A stretch of 64,000 nt of DNA, from NCBI GenBank assembly GCA_030762175.1, contig CM060843.1, forward strand, positions 24,805,001 through 24,869,000. The letters are read 5' to 3'. Under the pieces are notes generated by a model that saw only the letters and a program-made list of their open reading frames with translations, was not told the origin of the DNA and made no database searches. Origin of the DNA: Metallyticus violacea (lineage: Eukaryota; Arthropoda; Insecta; Mantodea; Metallyticidae). Positions 57,672-64,000 of this stretch are shown here, in pieces. The translations under genes were made by a program, and so were the position numbers. Every line of letters begins with the position of its first letter. Position 1 is the first letter of the stretch.

Positions 57672-57927
57672 CCTCGACCGAGGATGTCGGAGAGCACTGC
57701 ATTAAACCTTCTTCTTAATAAATACTTTTCTACAAAGGAGCTGATTGAGTTATTCATTAGAAGCCCGGATATACCTCGTTTTTCCTAGAGGATAGGAGTT
57801 AGATCTTGTCCCCGATTCCAGCAACTATCTACACATTCGTTCTCTCTTGTCTTAAGCCACCATAGACAAGTAGGGAATAAACTGCAGCATTCATTAAAGG
57901 AAGAACATCACATCCTTCAAGGTAACA
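57134..57927 (+). repeat. probable LTR
   Basis: The segment begins TGTAATGGGAATTG and ends GGTAACA. It contains a TATA box within TTGTATAAAAGGGCCTGCC near 57585, a (GA)n run, and a polyadenylation signal in TTCTTAATAAATACTT near 57714. The bases directly after the end, TCTGGTGGCAGCGGCGAGC, look like a primer-binding site. This order (U3, TATA, R, AATAAA, U5, PBS) is that of an LTR retrotransposon. No gag or pol follows; instead the cox1 fragment starts about 20 bases on. An internal word TTCTGGGCAATGTCTTT occurs twice (57311 and 57430). Confidence 0.5.
57619..57667. repeat. (GA)n microsatellite
   Basis: About 24 GA units. The RERERE peptide read through it is not a protein feature. Confidence 0.95.
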
Positions 57928-57948
57928 TCTGGTGGCAGCGGCGAGCGC

Positions 57949-58650
57949 TACACAACCATAAGGATATTGAAACACTATATTTTATTTTTGGAGCAGGAGC
58001 AAGAATACTAGGAATCTCATTAAAAATTCTCATCCGCACTGAACTTAGTCAACCAGGATCTTTAAGGAGATGATAAAATTTATAATATAATCGTTACAGC
58101 CCACGCCTTCAATATAATTTTCTTCATAGTTATATCAATCATAATTGGTAGATTTGAAAATGACTCATTCCACCAATACTTGGTAGCCAAGATATACCTT
58201 TTCCAAGAATAAATGACATAAGAGTCTGATTGATCCCCCCTTCTACTAATTAGAAGAACTATTGAAAGAGGAGCTGGAATCGGACGAACAGTTTATCCGC
58301 CCCTCTCAGGAAGAATTACACATGCAGGATCAGCTGTTAATTGAAATATTTTCTCTTCACACCTTACTGGAGCATCTAGTATTATAGGAGCAGTAAATTT
58401 TATTACAACAAAAATCAATATAAAAGCAGTATTTATAAACCTAACCCAAATACTCCTATTTATTAATTCCGTAGGTATTTCAGCCCTTCTCCTCCTCCTT
58501 TCTCTTTCAGTTTTAGCAAGAGTAATTACTATACTGTTAACAGACCGAAATCTTAATACCTCTTTCTTTGATCCCACTGAAGGTGGAGATCCTATTCTTT
58601 ATCAAAACTTATTTCGATTTTTGGACATCCCGAAGTATCTATTCTAATGT
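57949..58650 (+). pseudogene. cox1: nuclear mitochondrial DNA segment: cox1 fragment
   Basis: The frame reads [20 protein letters not shown] near 57967, then [20 protein letters not shown]. It continues with [20 protein letters not shown] near 58272, then [20 protein letters not shown] near 58345, and [20 protein letters not shown] near 58535. These are consecutive blocks of insect cytochrome c oxidase subunit I from about residue 10 to 245. AGA codons and TGA-type codons sit where the mitochondrial code would read Ser and Trp. Substitutions at conserved sites (HAGSAVN for HAGASVD, GDDK for GDDQ) and a lost T near 58615 show that it is a non-functional nuclear copy. It lies on the same strand as the LTR just upstream. 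Confidence 0.95.
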
Positions 58651-58848
58651 TACTAATTTGTTGAAAATGCTTGCATTATTGAGGCCTATAAAGAAAACTA
58701 TTTGTTACAAAAAGTATAAGATATCAATAAATAGGAAAAAATCTCTAAGTTTTTACTTTACAAATATTCAATGTGGTTACATGGTAATGTATAGGTGACA
58801 GTCGAGCTCTTGCCGCATATGTTGCAGCACATCCAAATCTATGGTTTC

Positions 58849-58852
<4 letters not shown>
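58651..58852. other. spacer after the mitochondrial fragment
   Basis: No further cox1 sequence could be followed with confidence. Confidence 0.35.

Positions 58853-58886
<34 letters not shown>
58853..58886. repeat. (TA)n microsatellite at a SINE tail
   Basis: Seventeen TA units directly abut the 3' end of the minus-strand SINE-B that follows. Confidence 0.95.
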
Positions 58887-58888
<2 letters not shown>

Positions 58889-59075
58889 GGTGTTTAAAGT
58901 CCGTTTTTACTACTGATACACCACAGGCGGTGGACACTGATGATATATGAAATGAAATGAGATATTGGGAAAGGATTTCCCAGATATAAGTTTAGGGTAC
59001 TTCTGTGGCATTTGCCATTTATGAGGATTGAGGAAAACCTGGAAAAAACCTCAGTCAGGGAGGACGGCCATCCAA
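58887..59075 (-). mobile_element. SINE-B copy lacking its head
   Basis: On minus: GGCCGTCCTCCCTGACTGAG, CCAGGTTTTCCTCAATCCTC, then the 3' part with CATATATCATCAGTGTCCAC and the tail AAAAACGGACTTTAAAC. The tRNA-like head is absent. Confidence 0.88.
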
Positions 59076-59344
59076 GATGGTATCTATGGATTCGATGGAC
59101 CCTGACCAAATATAAGAATGTATATGCAATGCATGACAAATACTTATGTATACTTGGAAATTTCTTGTAATTATTGAATTCTCGTACGCTTTTCTATAAT
59201 AACGATGCAAAGCTGTTCCGTTCATTTAGAATACTCTGTATATATATTACAAAGTATATCAAAGTGTTAAAGTTTCTGAGAAATTCCTAGGAATCAAAAT
59301 CTTGATGCTATTAGATTAGATAACAGAGGTTTGTTGGAGTTTTG
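59076..59344. other. no recognised feature
   Basis: Short spacer. Confidence 0.35.
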
Positions 59345-60510
59345 TCAACCTCACTCACGTCAGTCTAATAGGTTTACGGTGCAATCCCATAGGAAGAGAC
59401 GCTTTCACTGTTTCCCAGAATCTGTTCCTTGAACAAGTTGCAGTTTTTTGGTTCCAATGTCAGCGTCGTTCCCAGGTCTTTCCTAGTTATAGAAAGAGTA
59501 AGTCCCTTTCTTATCTTGGAGTGGGCATTTAAACAAGATATGCGAAACATTCTGCAAGTGGGTTCATCTTTGTAGAGTCCCACTTGACATAGATGTTTCC
59601 TATAGTGACCAAAGTGGGTTCATCTTGTACAGTCCCACTTGACATAGATGTTTCCTATAGTGACCAAAGTGGGTTCATCTTTGTACAATCCCACTTGACA
59701 TAGATGTTTCCTATAGTGACCAAAGTGGATTCATCTTTGTAGAGTCCCACTTGACATAGATGTTTCCTATAGTGACCAAAGTGGATTCATCTTTGTACAG
59801 TCCCACTTGACATAGATGTTTCCCATAGTGACCAAAGTGGGTTCATCTTTGTAGAGTCCCACTTGACATAGATGTTTCCTATAGTGACCAAAGTGGGTTC
59901 ATCTTTGTAGAGTCCCACTTGACATAGATGTTTCCCATAGTGACCAAAGTGGGTTCATCTTTGTAGAGTCCCACTTGACATAGATGATTCCCATAGTGAC
60001 CAAAGTGGGTTCATCTTTATAGAGTCCCACTTGACATAGATGTTTCCTATAGTGACCAAAATGGGTTCATCTTTGTACAGTACTACTTGACATAGATGTT
60101 TCCTACAGTGACCGCCTTCAGTAATTCGAGCAACTACTTTTCTTATTCCTCTTCTGTCTAATTTTAGAAGAAATGAGGAAAGAGCGTTGCATGGACCTAG
60201 GAACAATTTCCTAATTTTTTTTTGTCCAGAATAGGTTTGCCACCAAATTGGTATTTTAACCAATGCCCGGTTTAGGGCCAACAAGGGTGCATCAGTGCCC
60301 TATTTACCTGCTGATCTGCTTAATCATTTCCTTAAACGCTCCGATGCCACGACGTTCCCCGCAGTTCAAGCCTGTTGCGAGATGCCAGGGCATTCCCATA
60401 TCAGTTGAGATTTTACCTGGTAGGAAAGAAGTGCTTATAAGACACTTGGCTATCTGTGAGGATGGGAATTTGTTTACTATCTTCATACTATCTCTATTTG
60501 GTATTTATAT
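59345..60510 (-). pseudogene. LINE 3' end: RNase H and C-terminal region with a repeat expansion
   Basis: Read on minus from 60510: weak RNase H residues (a W-H-R-S-V then GND-ADQ block near 60330 matches the GH-x-x-x-x-GNE-x-AD ending). Next comes LALNRALVKIPIWWQTYSGQ near 60280, where LINE proteins have GPEPALGI. KLDRRGIRKVVARITEGGHC near 60160 follows, then RKHLCQVVLYKDEP near 60100. In LINEs with RNase H, this TGHC-x-LRKHL-x-x-x-GLY block is followed by a zinc-knuckle-like CRxC...H...C end. Here RKHL...LYKDEP is repeated ten times (59558-60113) before GLYKDEPTCRMFRISCLNAH near 59580 completes the end. Stops and the 56-base period abolish one continuous frame. Confidence 0.82.
59558..60113. 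repeat. ten tandem 56-bp units in LINE coding sequence
   Basis: Units start at 59558, 59614, 59669, 59725, 59781, 59837, 59893, 59949, 60005 and 60061. Each reads GTGGGTTCATCTTTGTAGAG, then TCCCACTTGACATAGATGTT, then TCCTATAGTGACCAAA. The second unit lacks one T (55 bases). Units differ at only a few places (TAGAG or TACAG, CCTATAG or CCCATAG). On minus the unit encodes RKHLCQVGLYKDEPTLVT-like residues. Confidence 0.97.
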
Positions 60511-62027
60511 CCTCTGTTAATTACAAAATATGGCTTTTAACGTTGCTAACTGCTTGATTCAGCAATGTCCTGCGGAAGTAAATAACTGTTATTTGTTGCA
60601 GGTAATGGCGACCAAGGGTCACGCAGTCCCACCATCCCCACACAACAAACGACCTATTATTCTTGTATATCCAACAGGTGAGTGACTTAATGTATTATTT
60701 CAAAAGCAAAGCACCACAACATATAAAACAGATTTAACATTTTCAATAACCTTTTATTTCGCTGTTTTTAGGATAATAACAAACTACATTTTTTTTTCCT
60801 CGTACAAGCATGAAATTTTCACTAATTTCTTATAATTAAACGTAAACACAAAACTTAAAATACGCTATCTTTCACTGATAATTTACAAATTTATGTTTAT
60901 TTTAAAATAAGCATTCTTATCTCATTGCCTCAAGGACAGATGCGTTGCCATTAAAATGCTATACTTGCAGGAGAAAAACGGGCCACGGTTGTTCTTAAAA
61001 TGTGAATGAATGATTTGAAGTTTATGAGTAGATAAAAGGCTGATAATGAACGTTTAAAGCAGCTTCGGTAACATTCAGGTATTGAAATGTATAGCTGATA
61101 AAATTGTATGCATCAGAAATAACTTCAATTATGCAAAAATCACTAAAGTTCTGAAGAAAGAAAATCCAATCTGTAAATTTTCATAACTTAATGAGAGTTA
61201 TTTTTTACTTGAATACGCAGCTGAGCGCAGCGCGTGCTGAGCCAAGGTTGCTCAATTTGTTCCTCCGTTGATGGCTGTACTTAGACGGCCAGTCGTATTT
61301 AGATCAATATAACTCAAGTCTTTGCGTTATTACAGGCTATTGGTGCACCGGTGTCATTAATTACAGTGTTCTATAGAACTACTGTTTCCAATACCAGTCC
61401 CTTATTCTTGTGAACTTTTAGCATCCCCCACCTGGCGTGACGTTATTGTAACGGACTTCTAAGGATTTGGCAACCACAGTTTCCTACTATATTGTCTCAG
61501 TGGAGGCAATGGTAAAGGTGGTATAATTATGGGCTCCAGAGGGGTCCTTAAACCTTCGGGTACCTAAATTAATCTTATTTTTATGCCCATCCCATATCCC
61601 ACCCTTCCCTATTTGCTCCCTTAGACATACTGTTCGAAGAAGAAATTGATTCCCCCTTATCATTCTTACGTCCATTACTACTAAAATAAAAAAAAATAAT
61701 AATACAAATAACCATACCATGGTTGCCATAGGGGTCATCCTATCGAAGGAAAAATTCCAAAGGTAGTATACATGAAATAAAACTAATACTGTGCGCATGA
61801 AATTATTGATTAAAGTGTGCGAGTGGAAATGTGAAGAGAGCTTGTCTATCGACAAAACCGGCGACTGGTATGATTTTGTCCCATTCAGTTGCGGACGCAG
61901 CCCAAAAATAATTCCTCTTTATAAAGATTATTGAGAGGCTTTTGACTAGATATTCAAATCACCATCGTATAATATTTACACTGCTGACTTAAAATTGCAA
62001 CACATTGTGCATGTTCATAATACCATG
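60511..62027. other. no supported gene
   Basis: AT-rich DNA. The minus-strand frame at 61487-61855 (122 codons) has a hydrophobic middle but no recognised domain and no sign of splicing. Confidence 0.4.
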
Positions 62028-62305
62028 CGGAAATGTCTGTCTTCTCTTTCGGTAGTTTGACGTGCCGTTGGGAGCCTTCATGTCTGCATGTTTGTCCTAC
62101 CGTGATCCACTGATCTCATATTCGTTTAGCTGTGGATGTATTTCGCCTAACCGAGCATCAATTTCTTGGAAGACATCCTGCACTCTCGGTATGCCACAAT
62201 TCTCCCTTGATCAAATTCAGACATCTGCTGGTATTGCTGTCGTCTTTTCGACGAGCCATGTTCGTTCCTTCCGAGAAAATGTAGGGTCGGTTTGCAATTT
62301 GAATG
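62028..62305 (-). pseudogene. Tc1-like transposase DNA-binding region, copy 2
   Basis: Minus-strand match to 36750-37018. Readable residues include LNLIKGELWHTESAGCLPRN, matching FDQGRIVAYRECGLSFREI in position, then TAKRI-DQWI and RHEGSQRHVKLPKEKTDISA. Frameshifts differ from those in copy 1. The catalytic half is missing here too. Confidence 0.7.
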
Positions 62306-64000
62306 ACTAGTAATGTATATTCATCATTTAGAGCAGGGGGAAGAAGCGCCACTGCCTTCATAAAAAATATTTAATTAATTAAAGGTCACTGCCTTCCGCA
62401 GCGCCCCCAAGATTTAAACTTGGACAGAGCGACTCTCATCTCTTTGATGCTTTCAAAGATAAGCTGAGAGAGCAGACGGTCCATTTAGATGAACAGGTCA
62501 GAGAGACAGCGCTAATATATCTATGCACTAGGGCAAAAACGTTCCTCCAACATTAAATATAGTAACTTGCTTTACGACGGAGGGATTATATAGAAGCATT
62601 AAAATATTATTTTTATGAACTATAACACCAGTTTTTTTTTTAAGCCTGTCCGTTCACCGTTTTTCACTTTGCTCTTATTTAGGGAGTTAAATGAACAATA
62701 TAAAACACATTTTAATATTAACTTAAAGCAAACAAAGAGGCTTAAAGAATTTAAAAAAGTATTTCTTATATTTTTAGGGAGGTTCAAAAAGTTTCTGGAA
62801 AATCTTTAATTTTATCTGTATAAAACAATATTTCAATGCAAGCAAAATTAGCTCTTAAAAGTTTAAAGTAAAGCTAATTGTATTTTCACGAGAATAATTT
62901 AAACTTTTCTCGGAATGTGAAAAAATAATTAACTGTTTGAAAATCTTAATTTTCTACACAGTGTTTCTTTTGCATTTTCCCCAACGATGTTTCAAAGCCT
63001 CCACATTCCTTCATGACTACACACAATTCCTCGCTGGCTGCCATAAATTCATATGTTGGAAAAAAAACAAAAGAGATGCAGTATGATTGAGTCAAAATCA
63101 GGTGAACAAATTATTGGGGTAACAAATCACATTTCATTTTATTAACTCTGTCAGTGCAATAACATGTGGGAACAACCATTTTCCTGATGAATTATTTCCT
63201 TCTTTGATAACCTTGGCCTCTTTTTTATGCAGTAGATTCAGAAAATTAGTACAATATTCTTCAGTAATGCTTGTACCAGTATGAACATATATAATTAGCG
63301 GAGTTCCTTTAGTATTTAAGAAAACTGAATTCACGATATTTCCGACGTACTTAATGGATAATGTTTTCTTTGAAGATGGAGAATCAGGGTATTTTCATTG
63401 TTTTAACTGCATTTTTTTTTCTAGTACGCCCATGTTTCATGATTTGTGATGAGTTGGTGCATAAAATCCGTTGGATTGCTTTGGATATGTGTTAAAGTTT
63501 GCTTAGAGACTTGCATTCTGATTCTTTTTAATCAGATGTTAGCTATCGTCAATTATCTTTTTATGCCTAATTCCTTAGTCAAATTATGATATATTTTATA
63601 TTTCTCTATATATAGACTCATTCTCTTAGCTGATGAAAGCTATACCCCATCCGGTATATTGCACCCAGTAGTTTGGCCGACTTTGCGCGGACTCATTAGC
63701 TCGTATGTACTAACTCCCTATTTCGCTTCCTTCTTCCTTTCATCCGAATGGTAACCGACTCTTGAGAGACCTTTCTTACATTGGTCTAGATTGATGTGGA
63801 ACCATCAAGTATGATGACATCATAGGCCTGCACTGGTCTCACTTAGAACGTGACTGGAATGACACAGACTGAAGTGGCAACTTCAAGAGGTGAACACGTT
63901 TTTCGGTCAACATTGCCAAATTGTTAGGATCGTTACTCGTTAGGATCGTTCTGCACATCTCGCCCACTGACCAAGATATTTCTGTAAGTTATGCATTAGG
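62306..64000. other. no recognised feature
   Basis: AT-rich DNA with only short frames. A 12-base word GTTAGGATCGTT occurs twice at 63923-63949. The window ends without a gene. Confidence 0.4.

Noticed and set aside
57494..57718. Frame with a repeated RERERE segment
   Set aside because: Product of the (GA)n microsatellite within the LTR-like segment.
58293..58577. Minus-strand 94-codon frame
   Set aside because: Antisense shadow of the cox1 fragment.
57949..58650. Functional cox1 or a mitochondrial contig
   Set aside because: The fragment covers only about 230 codons, has a frame shift and altered conserved residues, and lies among nuclear repeats.
59558..60113. CRISPR array
   Set aside because: The 56-base units are directly adjacent with no unique spacers, lie in LINE coding sequence, and the context is eukaryotic.
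59955..60284. 109-codon frame as an independent gene
   Set aside because: It is the LINE C-terminal region plus two and a half repeat units, not a separate gene.
61487..61855. 122-codon minus-strand frame with a hydrophobic segment as a membrane protein
   Set aside because: No domain, no supporting context and low-complexity AT-rich composition; the length is compatible with chance in 64 kb.

Overview
The window reads as intergenic or intronic DNA from an insect nuclear genome. It is AT-rich, and no host gene can be supported on either strand. The signs of an insect are a diverged nuclear copy of mitochondrial cox1 in insect-style sequence (about 57949-58650), several Tc1/mariner-type DNA transposons, tRNA-derived SINEs, and a satellite-like tract dense in TTAGG/GGTTA words. 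The many large, old SINE and LINE copies suggest a big, repeat-laden genome such as that of a cockroach, termite or other polyneopteran. That is a guess, not a demonstration.

Three SINE families were recognised by comparing copies with each other. SINE-A has a cloverleaf-like head with an intact acceptor stem; copies lie near 1622, 6786, 16796, 22421, 24500, 36128 and 55058. SINE-B has a class-II-tRNA-like head; copies lie near 9417, 12067, 32064, 40346, 44346, 48492 and 58887. SINE-C copies lie near 29131, 40534, 43839 and 49081. A further element at 16281 joins a SINE-A-like body to a different tRNA head. Several copies keep clear target-site duplications.

Layout: 1-2450 holds microsatellites, a possible LTR and a SINE. 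3584-4595 is a dead DDE transposase with a DUF4817-like N-terminus. 6352-7445 and 12706-13435 are inverted copies of one dispersed repeat. Between and after them lie LINE, mariner, pogo-like and Tc1 remnants, two transposon copies with the same internal deletion (8113 and 14359), and a palindromic element inserted into a SINE (12121-12484). 15180-18660 is a diverged tandem array of roughly 200 bp units. 23074-24455 and 25671-26946 are complete but inactivated Tc1/mariner-type elements with matching terminal inverted repeats and TA target sites. 27925-32060 is a nest of transposase fragments and SINEs. 36750-37018 and 62028-62305 are two copies of a Tc1-like DNA-binding domain. 38752-39658 looks like a PIF/Harbinger-type element with only a Myb/SANT-like protein remnant. 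45270-46170 and 46960-48060 are a decayed transposase and a LINE with RNase H. 53647-54610 is a tandem array of about 140 bp units. 57134-58650 is a probable LTR joined to the cox1 fragment. 59345-60510 is a LINE 3' end whose coding region has been expanded into ten 56-bp tandem units.

No CRISPR array, real tRNA or rRNA gene, or operon was seen. I did not find a convincing new molecular system. The most unusual items are structural: the 56-bp expansion inside a LINE coding region, the LTR-cox1 junction, the three-arm palindrome inside a SINE, and two abutting perfect hairpins inside a mariner pseudogene.
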